Assembly (NCBI GenBank): GCA_964034945.1
Contig: OZ035961.1
Span: 4,446,001 to 4,510,000 of the forward strand
Direction of reading: 5' to 3'
Source: Chrysopilus asiliformis
Lineage: Eukaryota > Arthropoda > Insecta > Diptera > Rhagionidae
Length of the DNA: 64,000 bases
The notes under the pieces are model-generated. The model was not told where the DNA came from and made no database searches. It was given only the letters and a program-made list of their open reading frames with translations. Position 1 is the stretch's first letter; each line of letters opens with the position of its first letter. Of the stretch, positions 1-10,538 are shown in pieces. The position numbers and the translations under genes are program-made.

Positions 1-26
1 GCAACAACAAAAATATTAATTACTAT

Positions 27-32
27 TTTATT
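27..32 (-). terminator. Poly(A) signal of the coiled-coil gene
   Basis: AATAAA on the minus strand immediately downstream of the TAA at 38-40. The 3' UTR would be very short. Confidence 0.5.
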
Positions 33-37
33 TTAGT

Positions 38-736
38 TTAGCACAATTGGAAAAATACCCCAATATTTTTTTGAATTTCCGAAATTTTATCAATTTGTTT
101 AACACATTTCCAATCGATTTCTTTTAACTGCTTTTGAATCATTTTAGCAGCAGCTTTCCGTTTCTCTCTCCCAACCTTTTCCGTTCTAATGTCATTCAAT
201 ATTTGTTTATAAGTAGCTAAATTTGCTTTCAATCGGTTAATGTCCATTTCTTCTTCCGTTTTAACTGGTCTCCGCTTTGAATCCTCGAGAAATTCCTGGA
301 TTTCTTGGATTTGGTTTCTAATTTCCTCCGTATTAATGCTCAGAGGGTCGACTTGTTTTTCAATTGTGGTTATTGATTCAAAAGTTTCGTCACTAAAAAA
401 ATTGTGGTGATTCCGCTTTTCTCGATCTGCTCCAAGTTCTTTCCAAATTCGATTTTTTTCGTATTCTATTTCAAGCAATAGCTGATCCATGCTTGATTTT
501 AGTTTTATTCTTTTCTCTTCTAGGTCCAATAAACGTTTTTCTTCTATATCCAATGTGTCTAAAATTTGTTTATACATATTTTTCATTTTTTGATCGTCTT
601 CTCGGTCTTGTGATTTGTGTTTGTCACTTTCTGGTATTAAATTTTCTAGATCGGAAATCGTAACGACATTTTGAAAAACTTCGTTTGATTCCCAATCAAT
701 GTTATATGAGTTCGACGAACGAGATGAATCAGACAT
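38..736 (-). CDS. Coiled-coil protein of unknown function, 232 aa, single exon
   Basis: An uninterrupted 232-residue frame with an ATG at 736-734 and a TAA at 40-38. The protein is very rich in Glu, Lys, Gln and Ile. It has two long heptad-like helical stretches, roughly residues 50-105 and 130-225, separated by a short polar linker; the N-terminal 50 residues are acidic and Ser/Asn-rich. There is no signal peptide or membrane segment, so it is probably intracellular. An AATAAA on the minus strand (plus 27-32) lies just past the stop. It is divergent from NDOR1 across a 729-bp gap. I do not recognise the family. A structural or scaffold role (centrosome or cytoskeleton type) would be a guess. 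Upstream exons cannot be excluded, but the clean ATG and nearby poly(A) signal support a single-exon gene. Confidence 0.7.
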   Translation of the reverse strand: MSDSSRSSNSYNIDWESNEVFQNVVTISDLENLIPESDKHKSQDREDDQKMKNMYKQILDTLDIEEKRLLDLEEKRIKLKSSMDQLLLEIEYEKNRIWKELGADREKRNHHNFFSDETFESITTIEKQVDPLSINTEEIRNQIQEIQEFLEDSKRRPVKTEEEMDINRLKANLATYKQILNDIRTEKVGREKRKAAAKMIQKQLKEIDWKCVKQIDKISEIQKNIGVFFQLC

Positions 737-1465
737 TATAAAAATATATTTTTATAAAATAACAGGACTACAGAGAGCAGAACAAATCAGACAGTTTGAA
801 TAAACAGAAAATTAAATCATGTGCAATTGATCAACGCACTTTTTGTAAAAAAAAAAGTTGTGAACAGGCAAATTTTTACAGTATTTTTTTTAAATTTAGT
901 AGTATAAATATGATTTATGTTAGAATTTAGTAGAATTTATGTTAGAATTTGTAACAGAAAGTATACCTAACCGAATAGAATAACTGCACTAATAACTAAT
1001 TTGAAATTATTGAATAAAGGTCGTTGCTTTTTTGTTTAAAACTTCTTGTAAACTTTTGAATCGTATTTTTTAACTGAAAATTCTTAGTCTGATTTGAATC
1101 GTTGTCGAATAAACATAACTAATGTCTTAGATTTCGCTATATTGGTCTCTCAACAATTTATTACTTAAAAATAAATATCTTTGTTATGCGAAATCCTAAA
1201 AAAACCAGGTTTTAAATATTTTTCCCTTCTTACCGCATTAAATCAATTAGAAATGTTGATGCTTAATTTTTACAACCTATTATTCCAGTTTTAAATTAGA
1301 ATTAGAAAAACAAAGTAAAAACATTTATTTTTTTCAAATTTCCAACCGTCTATTCTATTTATTACAGTTTGAGAATCCAAAATACATCTTTGAATTTCCC
1401 ACTCCCACATAACCTCAAAACAGTAGTTTGACATTTCATTCAAGAACATATTCGTCAACCTAGAA
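737..1465. promoter_or_regulatory. Divergent intergenic region (candidate bidirectional promoter)
   Basis: This 729-bp AT-rich gap separates the start of the minus-strand coiled-coil gene from the NDOR1 start. No open frame, repeat or clear TATA box stands out. Head-to-head layout implies that both promoters lie here. A direct repeat of a short phrase built on TTAGAATTTA is visible near 926-950. Confidence 0.4.
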
Positions 1466-4400
1466 ATGGGGTCACCAAAACAGAGACTTTTAATCCTTTA
1501 CGGAAGCGAAACGGGAACATGTCAGGATTTAGCGGAGCAGTGTTGGCGTCAATCGCGAAGTTTTGGATTTTCTGGACCCGTGTTAGCAATGGACGATTAT
1601 CCAGTAGCACAATTAATCGAAGAAAGTGTGATCTTGTTGATCTGTTCGACTACTGGACAAGGAGAAGAGCCCGAAAACATGAAGAACTTCTGGAGGTTCC
1701 TGTTGCGGAAAAGTTTGCCAACGGATTCACTGGCTGGACTGCATTTCGGAGTATTGGGATTAGGAGACTCCAGCTATCTTAAGTTTAATTACGTAGCAAA
1801 GCGACTGCACAAGAGGCTAACGCAATTGTCAGGGAAGGCTTTGGTTCCATTAGGTAAAATCATCTTTTATCAAATGTTATTTTGAAATAACTTAATTTTC
1901 GTAGGACTATGCGATGACCAACATGATCTAGGACCAAGTGCTGTTTATCTAAATTGGATTAAGGAGTTTTTTGTGAAAGTAAAAGAGGTTCTCCGAGTTT
2001 CCAATGGACCGGTTTCAAATGGTATTGATGTCCAGATAATAAAATGGAAAATTCGAGTGAAAAGCGATAGCCAAGATTATGTTACATCGAATTTCAGCTG
2101 GCCAGAGCGGGAGGGATTAATGGATTTCGTAATTAAGGTAGTTTGTCTTGCATTATTTTAACAAAAAAATCATTTGAGAACTTTTGTCTTAGGGAAATAA
2201 AAGGGCGACGGAGCTGGACCACTTTCAGGATGTTCGGTTGATTTCGTTTGATGCTAAAAATGTCGAATGGTTGCCTGGAGATGTTTTCATCGTTATTCCT
2301 TCCAATAACGATACGCAAGTTGCAAAACTTTTCGATTTATTCCATGAACACAGACTAGATTTCGACGCTAGCACGGTGGTTACTATTCATCAAGTGGATA
2401 AAGGTAAGGTTTGATTTCCTGTTGGAACAAACAAAAATGTGTACGTAGTTTTCAGCAATATTGATCAAATTTTCATAATCTGTCCGAAAAAACGCTTTCA
2501 ATAGCTAACTATCCGGCCCAAGAGTCTCGGTGTTATAACTTAGTTTGTTGCATTTCACTGCCTCGTACTACATAATCAGTCGGTCGGAAATTGCTCTAAA
2601 GGGCTATCCATAAAATATCTCACGTTAATTTTAAGCTAATTTCCCCTCTCTTCCACGATACGTTTTAACCCTTAAAGGCACGGAAAATTAGCAAATATTT
2701 TTACCTGTGAGGCACACGGGAAAAAATGTTTCTTAATGTTTTTAGTGGTGCCATTTCAAAGTTTCATGTGGTAAAATTTTGGTACCACCTTGCAGCATTA
2801 GTTACGAAAAACGTGATACATCGTCTGTACTACCATGTCTTTAAGGGTTAAGCTAATGTTTACCCTATAATTTTGTTAATGAGGTACATGAAAAAAACCA
2901 ACCATTCTAGAGGGTACGTCACCAAAAAAGGTTGGGAAAACTTCCGTGGACTAACTGTAAAGGCTCTTTAGAAAAAGGATGCACAGAGCTGCCGAAAATT
3001 AGTGTCGATTTTAATTATTAATCGAATTGATAATCAAAAACATCATTCATGGTGAAGGTTTTGTTATTCATTCTCAAAGTGGCTTTTTAAAAGGTACAAG
3101 CTTGAGTAGTGATTCAAAAATACAAAAGATAAATTACAATATTTCAACTCTGGAATAATTCTTTGAAAAAGAAATTGCAGTTTCTCTTGACTTGCCGTTT
3201 AGAGTTAGAGATTTTGATTTTAAATCCTCGTGGAAAAAAAATTGGACGCCGCCATTTTGGAAAATATTTAATTAGTGATTTCAAACACAAATATTTAGTG
3301 AATAGTTGTTTGAAGTCCGTGTCTTGGATCAAACTTTTCTTTGAATATTATACTGAACTTTTTTTAAAAAAATCTGCCCACACAACAATAAGCAGTTTTC
3401 TCAGTCAGGCGTTCATTTTTATTCACAAGGAAAGGAATCAGCGTCTGGAATTCGTACAAAATTAGTAATTACTTGAAAGCAACCATCTTTTGTTTAAAAA
3501 TTGAGAGATCAAACGACTTCATGGAAGCCAATAAAGATATAATATCACGAAATGAGTTTGTAGTATTAAACGACGATTGCCTTTTTCGTATTTTCTCATA
3601 TTTGAATGTCAAGGATCAATTAAATTTAGCGCTAATTTGTCCACGATTTAACGAAATCATAAATATGATATTTAGGACGTATGAAACAACTTTCAATTTC
3701 AGACAATTAAGAGGTTGCAGAGACGAGGTTAGTGAAGAGTTTTTGAAAATAATTGGTAAACGTGTAACAAATGTAATTTGTGACTTAAATCCCGATAAAA
3801 GATACATTCGACTCTTATCGAGTTTGTTTCCGAGCATCGAACGTTTAGATTTAAGAATGATTGATTTGAATTCTGAAATTCATCACATACTGACTAATAT
3901 TTCTAAAAATCTCACATCATTGACGTTGGCTAATTGTAATATCGATAATAACGACTGCTCTGCATTAAAAAATTGTACGAAACTAGACAGTTTGGATTTA
4001 TCTTATAACAATAAAATTACAGGAAAGTATTTAAACTCATTACCGAAATTAAAAACCCTGGATCTTTCCTATTGTAAGAATTTGGAGTCAACAGAATTGA
4101 CAGCGCTTTGCGCAGTCTGCAGAGTCACTGAATTGAAAATCAAATTTTGTAACAAACTCGACGACACAGCATTTGAGATTTTACGAAAAACTCAGGGGAA
4201 TTTAGAAATTCTAAGCATCTCAGATATGTACGAGGCAGAGAGTTTAATCAACGTAGCCAAGCTGCAGAATCTCCGCAATTTAACAATTCATTCGATTATG
4301 GCAATAAGTGATGATTTTTTAACTGGACTAGTGAAGAATAAAAGCGAAGATCTGAAAGTTTTAACATTGCTTGGACGAGAAATTGATGAAATTCAAAAGC

Positions 4401-6533
4401 AGTATATTTTAAGTTTAACGGGACTAGAAGAATTGAATATGAAAGTCGATGATAGGTTCTTAGCCGAATCGGCCGTTGGAAATCCGAATCTTAAGAAACT
4501 TGGATGTTTTTTAAATTCAAAACTCAGCAGGAAAGCTCTAGTATCGTATATTTTGAAAGCCAAAAATATAGAAATCGTGAGCTTCCCTTACTACCCTGAT
4601 CGCTATAGATTTGAATTTTCAAACTTATCTGAAATTTTGAATAGCTTAAATAGTCGTGTGAAGTTAATCTATGGCATGAAGTGGACTTGAAGAGAGCTCT
4701 ATGTAATAGCAGAATACACATATTTATTGTACGATAAGAAATAAAACATGTTAATTATTTATAAATAAATATGATGGTAAAAACAAAAAAAAACGCATTT
4801 TTTATAATTATTAAACTTTAACGTGTTTGTTTCTAAAAGTTGCGAGCCCCTGAGAAGGTGTGATGTTTATTTTACTTTGTAATTTTGTCTCGGAGGTAAT
4901 TATGAAAAGTAGTTCAAATTTTCTTCAAAGATTCAGGCGATAGCAGGAGAGGGGGTTTACATGACAAGAGTACAGTTGGTTCTTACTGGAAAAATATTTT
5001 CTCTTAATCGTGACTTCTAATTTTCTGTTATGAAATTCGCCCTTTGATACTAAGTAATGTGCCCTAAAGTTTTCGAGCCCATATTCGAACAGGCAGACAA
5101 CAGTGCATTTAAGATATTTTAATGTCCAAACTCCACTGTTAGTGGTAGGTTGGATTTGCGGTTTGTGACGATTAATGCCACCGTCACAAACCGTACAAAA
5201 AGCAGAGAATAAACATGAGCAGAGAAAAAACGTGACAGTGACGAGGGTTACGGAAGGTGAGGTGGGGGTGGAGTGCTCAGTAGAAAAAAAGTTATTCGAA
5301 AACAAAAAAAAAATGCTTCAGACCTTAAAACATATGTTAAAGTTAGTACATTGCGATAATATTGAGAGCAAAACCATTCAAACTAAACTCAACTCTTCCT
5401 AAGGATTTTTAAAATAGATTTTTTTTATTCTCACCGGCCTTGTCTTCAAACAAATTGTATTAAAGAATTAAAAATAACAACCCTTATTTTTTTAATATTC
5501 CCACAGAAATGCCTGTGCCGAGCTATTTACAACATCCTATGACCCTTAAAACTGTAGCCAAGTACATTTGGGATCTAAACGCTGTTCCCCGGCAAAGGAC
5601 ATTCGAATTGTTATCCGTTAACTGCACAAACGAATTGGAAAAGGAGAAATTAATCGAATTTACAACACCTGAAGGTCTGGAAGATTTATTTACCTACACG
5701 AGCAGACCGCGACGGACAATTCTAGAAGTTCTCGGCGACTTTCCACACGCCGCTTCTCAACTGACGTTGCCAATACTTTTTGAATTGTTTCAAACGATCA
5801 AACCACGATCCTTTTCCATTGCATCCAACCACGAGTCTGGACTACTCGATATTTTAGTGGCTGTCGTTCACTACAAAACAATTCTGAGTGAGCCCCGAAA
5901 GGGACTCTGTTCGAATTGGCTCAAGGATTTACAAGTAGAAGAAGTGATTCAGGGAAGTATTCGTCGTGGTACAATGAAGATCCCCAAAGATTTATCCACA
6001 CCAATAATTATGGTTGGCCCGGGAACTGGTGTCGCTCCATTTCGAAGTTTGCTGCTGGATAGAGAATACAACAAGGCAGACTGCAAATTAGTATTATTCT
6101 TCGGTTGTCGTAGCCAGTACAAAGATTTCTACTTCAAGTATTTTGTCATTCATTATTCTGCTTTTATCAGTTTTAAAAGATTTTCGTTGCAGAGAAGATT
6201 TTAAACGTTTAGAGGAAATGGGACTGCTTAATTTATTCTGTGCTTTTTCTAGGGATCAAGAACATAAAATGTAAGTACAAATTTCCAATATTTTTCCATT
6301 AGGTTGTAAGAAAAATTTTATGATTTCCTTTTAGATATGTTCAGCACGTAATTGAAAACCAACCAGATGTGATTCTGGAATTACTAAAAAATCAAAATTG
6401 CCACATTTTGGTGGCGGGTAATTCAAAAAATATGCCAACTGCTGTAAAGGACGCATTTATCAAAGTCGCTGGTGCCGATTTGATAGAAAATTTGATCAAA
6501 CAAAATCGTTATCAGGAGGAAACGTGGTCGTAG
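1466..6533 (+). CDS. NDOR1: NADPH-dependent diflavin oxidoreductase 1 (Tah18 orthologue), 6 coding exons, 579 aa
   Basis: Exons by GT-AG junctions: 1466-1853, 1905-2137, 2193-2403, 5507-6137, 6193-6270, 6335-6533 (TAG). They total 580 codons with phase kept throughout; human NDOR1 is about 597 aa. Order: N-terminal flavodoxin-like FMN domain (LYGSETGT at 11-18, STTGQGEEP at 61-69, GLGDSSY at 98-104), FAD-binding domain (RSFSIAS at 378-384, GLCSNWL at 410-416), NADPH domain (GPGTGVAPFR from 448, FFGCRSQYKD from about 476) and a C-terminus ending in Glu-Thr-Trp-Ser, as usual for the family. The family passes electrons from NADPH through FAD and FMN to the Fe-S cluster of CIAPIN1/Dre2 in cytosolic Fe-S protein assembly. 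Intron 3 is 3.1 kb and hosts an F-box gene; the other four are 51-63 bp. Confidence 0.95.
2617..2664 (+). repeat. End fragment of the ATACGTCAC-type MITE family
   Basis: GGGCTATCCATAAAATA, then a TCACG motif and a C-rich tract, matches the left ends of the copies at 15626, 29653, 43407 and 48879. It runs up to the TTAA of the next element, so that element may have inserted into it. Inside NDOR1 intron 3. Confidence 0.5.
2669..2847. mobile_element. Miniature TTAA-flanked inverted-repeat element (piggyBac-type MITE)
   Basis: A 179-bp segment sits between TTAA at 2665-2668 and TTAA at 2848-2851. Its ends are inverted: CCCTTAAAGGCA on the left, TGTCTTTAAGGG on the right. TTAA target duplications and ends beginning CCC are the signature of piggyBac-type elements. 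There is no coding capacity. It lies in NDOR1 intron 3, about 0.7 kb before the nested F-box gene. Confidence 0.7.
3521..4690 (+). CDS. F-box/LRR protein, intronless, nested in an NDOR1 intron, 389 aa
   Basis: A single-exon frame ending in TGA at 4688-4690. An in-frame ATG also exists at 3473, but the ATG at 3521 is preferred because the next residues line up with the start of the paralogue at 7454. F-box at about residues 15-55 (NDDCLFRIFSYL, then DQLNLALICPRF). Leucine-rich repeats fill residues 100-370, with units such as LDSLDLSYNNKI and LKTLDLSYCKNLES of the Cys-containing FBXL type. FBXL proteins are substrate receptors of SCF (Skp1-Cul1-F-box) ubiquitin ligases; the F-box binds Skp1 and the LRR arc binds the substrate. 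The substrate is unknown. The gene is intronless, on the same strand as its NDOR1 host, and entirely within host intron 3 (2404-5506). AATAAA follows at 4740. Confidence 0.85.
   Translation: MEANKDIISRNEFVVLNDDCLFRIFSYLNVKDQLNLALICPRFNEIINMIFRTYETTFNFRQLRGCRDEVSEEFLKIIGKRVTNVICDLNPDKRYIRLLSSLFPSIERLDLRMIDLNSEIHHILTNISKNLTSLTLANCNIDNNDCSALKNCTKLDSLDLSYNNKITGKYLNSLPKLKTLDLSYCKNLESTELTALCAVCRVTELKIKFCNKLDDTAFEILRKTQGNLEILSISDMYEAESLINVAKLQNLRNLTIHSIMAISDDFLTGLVKNKSEDLKVLTLLGREIDEIQKQYILSLTGLEELNMKVDDRFLAESAVGNPNLKKLGCFLNSKLSRKALVSYILKAKNIEIVSFPYYPDRYRFEFSNLSEILNSLNSRVKLIYGMKWT
4740..4745 (+). terminator. Poly(A) signal of the nested F-box gene
   Basis: AATAAA about 50 bases after the F-box gene stop. 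A second one lies about 20 bases further on. Because it is inside an NDOR1 intron, use of this signal by the host transcript would truncate NDOR1 after exon 3. Confidence 0.5.
4770..5506. other. Remainder of NDOR1 intron 3, no gene seen
   Basis: Between the nested F-box gene and NDOR1 exon 4. Short frames on both strands around 4925-5400 are Lys/Ser-rich or Cys-rich without recognisable domains or splice support, so I treat the stretch as non-coding. The 3' acceptor at 5505-5506 follows a T-rich tract. Confidence 0.5.
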
Positions 6534-7453
6534 AATTATATTAAATTATTTAGAACAATTTTTTAAAATAAAGACATTTTTTTGATTTTGATTTGTTTTG
6601 AATTTCCAGTAAATATTTTTAAATTGTCAAGCTATGGTAAAAGTATGAGTCATAGATGTTTTTTTGTTATTTCCTTAACCCGTTAGGAGCAATTTTGTTG
6701 AGATTTTAAACGCAGAATAAAACAAAAATGCCGAAAGGTGGACGCCATTTTGTTGAAAACAAACGCGATGTCTGTATTGACGGGTTGGAATAATCTCTAG
6801 AACGGATATTGCTAAAAAAAAGTTGGAAAAGAAGAAATAATGTAAAACTAATGAATAATACATTAAAGCTTTGTAAATAAGTTAATAGGATTAAAATATT
6901 TCTTAGGCTTCGTCCCTGAACGTTTACGGTCCGCCCCCCTTTCCAAAGCTCGATGACACTGTATGCGAAATTGAAGGAAACAGGAAAACTACTGTTTTTC
7001 AGTAACCATAAAATCTTTTATTAGCTTAAAAAGTCTTTGACAAAAAATTACTGTGATAGAGCGGGATTTTTTTTATAAGTAATACAATTCCATATCAAGA
7101 AATTCGAACTCGATAGCTTGAAAATCCTCGATAATTTGGTGTTTTTCTGTCCCTATCATGTGTTGTAGTTCGAGTGTAACGTTATTTGTTTTTGAAAATT
7201 CAAATCAAAAGTAATTTCCATAATAAGAGACTAAAGTTAGTCTTTGAATTAAGCAGAAGAGCGGTGAATTTATTTCATCGAGTGCTAAATTCATTATTAC
7301 TTTGGATGCTGTGCAGTGTTTCGTCGAACTGCAAAAGACATAAACATTTTTTCCGATCTCTCGCGATTTTTATGCAAAAAAAATTTCATTTTAATAGGAT
7401 ATCGTTAAAAAAATTGGAAAATTTTTTCGAGTTCAGTTAATTTTTGTTTAAAA
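6534..7453. other. Intergenic region between NDOR1 and the second F-box gene
   Basis: Holds the NDOR1 3' end and the presumed F-box promoter. A stretch from about 6676 begins TTAACCCGTTAGGAGC and is followed near 6779 by GACGGGTTGG, an imperfect inverted pair that may be a decayed TTAA-type MITE. No convincing coding frame. Confidence 0.35.
6567..6572 (+). terminator. Poly(A) signal of NDOR1
   Basis: AATAAA 34 bases after the NDOR1 stop codon, followed by a T-rich stretch. Confidence 0.65.
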
Positions 7454-8737
7454 ATGGAGAAGCAAAACCACTTTGTAGAAGCAGATTGCAAAGCAGACAA
7501 GTCAACATGTGTTGTCCCGGATAGAGGTGTTGAAATTCTAAACAATGATTGCCTTTTTCGCATTTTCTCGTATTTGAGTATTAAATTACAATTAAAATTA
7601 ATGCGCGTTTGTCCACGATTTGAAGAAGTGATCGAAAATATATTCTACACATGTAAAAGTTTAAATTTCAACGATTTAAAGGATTGCACAGATACGGAAA
7701 TCAATGATTTTTTCCAAAGAATCGGAATACGAGTAAAAAGTGTGATTTGTGATTCAGATTCAGATAAAAGACACATCCAACGTCTGCCACATTTCTTTCC
7801 AAATCTTGAATGTTTAAATTTAGATGGAATTTACTTGCATCGTTTTCATCCTCAATTACTAACAAGTAATATATCAACAAATTTGATATCATTGGCATTA
7901 ACTGATTGCGGTATCGATGACAACGACTGTTCAGCAATTAAACATTACACAAAACTTCAGCATTTGGATTTGTCTTATAACAACAAAATTTCGGGAAAGC
8001 ATTTGAATTCAATACAGAATCTTAAAACCTTAAAACTTTCCTATTGTGAGAACATAGAATCAACAGAATTTATAGCTCTATGCGAGGTATGCAAACTGAC
8101 CGAATTATACATCAACAGTTGCCATAGTCTCAACAACAAATCGTTGGAAGTTTTACTAAACACTCAAACGAATTTGGATATTTTGGGCATCTCAAATACA
8201 TACGAGGCAGACAATTTAAATATCGTCACTAAGTTGCCAAATCTGCGGCATTTGATAATTATTTCGTTTATGAAAATCAGCGACGATTTCTTGTGTGAAC
8301 TGGTCAAGTATAAAAGAGAATATCTTCAAGTTCTCATATTGATTTGGCGAGTATTGGATCAGAACCAAAAAGACAAAATTCTCATGCTAACTAGACTAGA
8401 AGAACTCAATATTACCGTTGAAGATCGCTTTTTAGCTGAATTGTCCATTCGAAGTCCAAATCTTAAAAAACTTGGCTGTTTTTCTAACTCAGAATTAAGC
8501 AGGGAGGCTCTAATTTCGTATATTTTAAAGGCCAAAAATCTAGAAACCATTGGCGTTCCTTATTGTGCTGATTATTATGGCGTTTCATTCATTTCAAATT
8601 TAGTGCATGCTTTGCACACCGCAAATCGTTCAAAACCAATTCACGTTATGCTGCGCCGTGGACCAGAGAAGCATCCTAAATTAGATTTGAGGGGCACACA
8701 AGATGTATTACGTTTGTCGCATGGTTGGAAAAATTAA
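7454..8737 (+). CDS. F-box/LRR protein, paralogue of the nested gene, 427 aa
   Basis: A single-exon frame from ATG 7454 to TAA. F-box at about residues 28-68 (NNDCLFRIFSYL, then LKLMRVCPRF). Leucine-rich repeats run to about residue 385, including LQHLDLSYNNKI and LKTLKLSYCENIES. The two proteins can be aligned by eye over almost their whole length (for instance both contain SPNLKKLGCF or NPNLKKLGCF, and SYILKAKN), so they are local duplicates. This copy has a longer N-terminus and a basic C-terminal extension of about 30 residues. Expected role: SCF ubiquitin-ligase substrate receptor, substrate unknown. It starts about 920 bp after NDOR1 on the same strand. No introns. Confidence 0.85.
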   Translation: MEKQNHFVEADCKADKSTCVVPDRGVEILNNDCLFRIFSYLSIKLQLKLMRVCPRFEEVIENIFYTCKSLNFNDLKDCTDTEINDFFQRIGIRVKSVICDSDSDKRHIQRLPHFFPNLECLNLDGIYLHRFHPQLLTSNISTNLISLALTDCGIDDNDCSAIKHYTKLQHLDLSYNNKISGKHLNSIQNLKTLKLSYCENIESTEFIALCEVCKLTELYINSCHSLNNKSLEVLLNTQTNLDILGISNTYEADNLNIVTKLPNLRHLIIISFMKISDDFLCELVKYKREYLQVLILIWRVLDQNQKDKILMLTRLEELNITVEDRFLAELSIRSPNLKKLGCFSNSELSREALISYILKAKNLETIGVPYCADYYGVSFISNLVHALHTANRSKPIHVMLRRGPEKHPKLDLRGTQDVLRLSHGWKN

Positions 8738-9190
8738 CATCAAAATTTCGAAAATTTGGGGGCCAAGCAGAAACAAGTGTGATGTCTTTTGTGTAAAAAA
8801 CATTTCGAATTACTTGCAAATGATTTTTCGAAAGAAAAAAAAATTAAAGATATTAAAATTCTCTACATTTTTGCAATCTACAGTAATTTGAGACATTTTA
8901 CCGTTATCGAGATAACATATTTCGCAAAAAAAAAGTTATATTCTAATGTAAACCACTATGCCGCGAGTGATTAGCATTTCCTGACTCATAATTGGTTAAG
9001 ACTACGGTGAAAGTGATTTTCTTTTCAAATCCCCTTATTAAACATCCATGAAGAGTTTTAAATGTAAAAAACGTTAAAAAAAAGCGACTGTTACTGTAAA
9101 ATTTCGATTTCTAAAAAATACTTTTATTGTGAATTTAAAAATGTATTCTTCATTATTCCAATGTATAACCAATTTATATTAAATTAACAA
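8738..9190. other. Convergent intergenic spacer
   Basis: AT-rich spacer between the F-box gene (plus) and IMP4 (minus), which converge here. It contains the IMP4 poly(A) signal; nothing else is evident. Confidence 0.4.
9123..9128 (-). terminator. Poly(A) signal of IMP4
   Basis: AATAAA on the minus strand about 63 bases past the IMP4 stop. Confidence 0.55.
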
Positions 9191-10193
9191 CTAAACTTCG
9201 ACATCGTCTTCTTGCATCCATCCGTCATCATCGGATAAAAACCTCCGTTTAACCGACGTATTCATGTATGGCCTGAGAACCCACTCAGTCTCAGCAGCTT
9301 GCAATTCGTCCAACGTTCCCAATTTGATTTGGTACAATTTGAGTTGAAATCTGGGTCCCATTTCAGACAGTTCGAGCTCCTTGTTTAGGTATCGAAATGT
9401 GTGGTGTCTAAATGAAATGTAGTCGTCGTGGTTGGCAAATGTGATGACCCTCTTCGAGTCCTCTTTCGGCACAGGGAACAAATACTTCAATATCGACACC
9501 ACTCGTTCGCCCAGTTGCGATTTAAAGTTGTGGAAGACCAAGTTTGGCTTCTGTTCACTCATTGGTCCAATGTCCGGGACGTCGTGCCGCATTACGACTC
9601 CGGAAATATTGAAAAAAGCAGTTGGTCCATGGGGTAGATGGCAAACCACGAGATTATCGGGCACTCCTCGATGTTCGTGAACTATTATGAAGTCAGTTAC
9701 GTCGTTGGCGCGACAAGCATGGACCAACTGCTTGATTTCGTACTTTCCGCGGTTCATTCGCTGAGCGTTGGGGAAAACTAGGCGAAGCTCTTTGACAAAC
9801 ATCTTCAGGCGGGCGGAAGGGTCGTGCGATGTGGTGATCATGATTTTGGGGTCTTCGGATCCGGCGTAGCGGTATTCGTCGTCCTGAGAGTTGGCAGTGT
9901 TAGCGCCTCCGCTAATCCCTCCCATCGCTGCAGCCAATTGTGGTCCTGTTGGTTTTAGACATAATTTTATTTTGAATCTCACAACATTCCAATCAGCGGT
10001 GCTTACCATCGTCATTCCATTTGAGTTTTTCCTGTAGTGAAATCGCCTCTTTCCTCAGATTGCCGTGAATGGTTACGTTTCCCTCTAAACTGTTTTTGAT
10101 GCGTTCCTTCTTGGCTTGCAGCGATTTATGCTTACTTTCGCCCGCCTTCCTAGTGAGGTATTCTCTACGTAATCTTGCCTGTCGTCGTAACAT
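9191..10193 (-). CDS. IMP4: U3 small nucleolar ribonucleoprotein IMP4 (Brix domain), 2 exons, 313 aa
   Basis: Exon 1 is 10193-10007 and exon 2 is 9945-9191 (TAG); the 61-bp intron has GTAAGC and a TAG-CCAACAG type acceptor, and interrupts a Gly codon. Total 314 codons; human IMP4 is 291 aa. The basic start MLRRQARLRREYLTRKAGE is typical of the family. The Brix domain spans about residues 90-270, with DPKIMITTSHDPSARLK, FPNAQRMNRGKYE, VHEHRGVPDNLVVCHLPHGP and the FRHHTFRY motif near its end. IMP4 works with IMP3 and MPP10 in the nucleolar U3 snoRNP during early 18S pre-rRNA cleavage. The acidic C-terminus (DDDGWMQEDDVEV) is common in orthologues. It sits about 345 bp downstream of THOC3 on the same strand. 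Confidence 0.95.
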
Positions 10194-10538
10194 TTTCTGT
10201 GATTTTCAATCAATTTTGAACACAATTCACGAAGCTTATTTACAAAACTACTCGACCACGTGTGAAACTGTCAAAAACGTTGTTGTTGTACATCAGTAAT
10301 GAAGCTGCGTGTTTAGAAATTGCACCGTATACAGTATTGATATGGATTCTTTTCACGTATAGTGTTCGAATTTTGTGCTTCTCAAACTGTTCCAGATATT
10401 TGAATTCGAGTGGGAAATTCAAAAGTACTTTTCGTGATATTTAAAATTATGGGAATGCAGGTTTTTCTCTTTAAACTATTATTTCAGGAGAAAAACTCAT
10501 CAAAAATTTGTTTTTCAGTAAAATACATTTATTTCAAA
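10194..10538. promoter_or_regulatory. IMP4 upstream region / THOC3 3' flank
   Basis: A 345-bp gap between two minus-strand genes. It must hold the IMP4 promoter and the THOC3 cleavage site. No other gene seen. Confidence 0.35.
10528..10533 (-). terminator. Poly(A) signal of THOC3
   Basis: AATAAA on the minus strand directly after the THOC3 TAA (10541-10539), giving a short 3' UTR. Confidence 0.55.

Noticed and set aside
3163..3465. 100-codon plus frame before the nested F-box gene
   Set aside because: No domain, biased Lys/Phe/Leu composition expected of AT-rich DNA, no splice link to the F-box start.
5175..5402. 75-codon plus frame in NDOR1 intron 3
   Set aside because: No recognisable domain or splice signal; composition is not protein-like.
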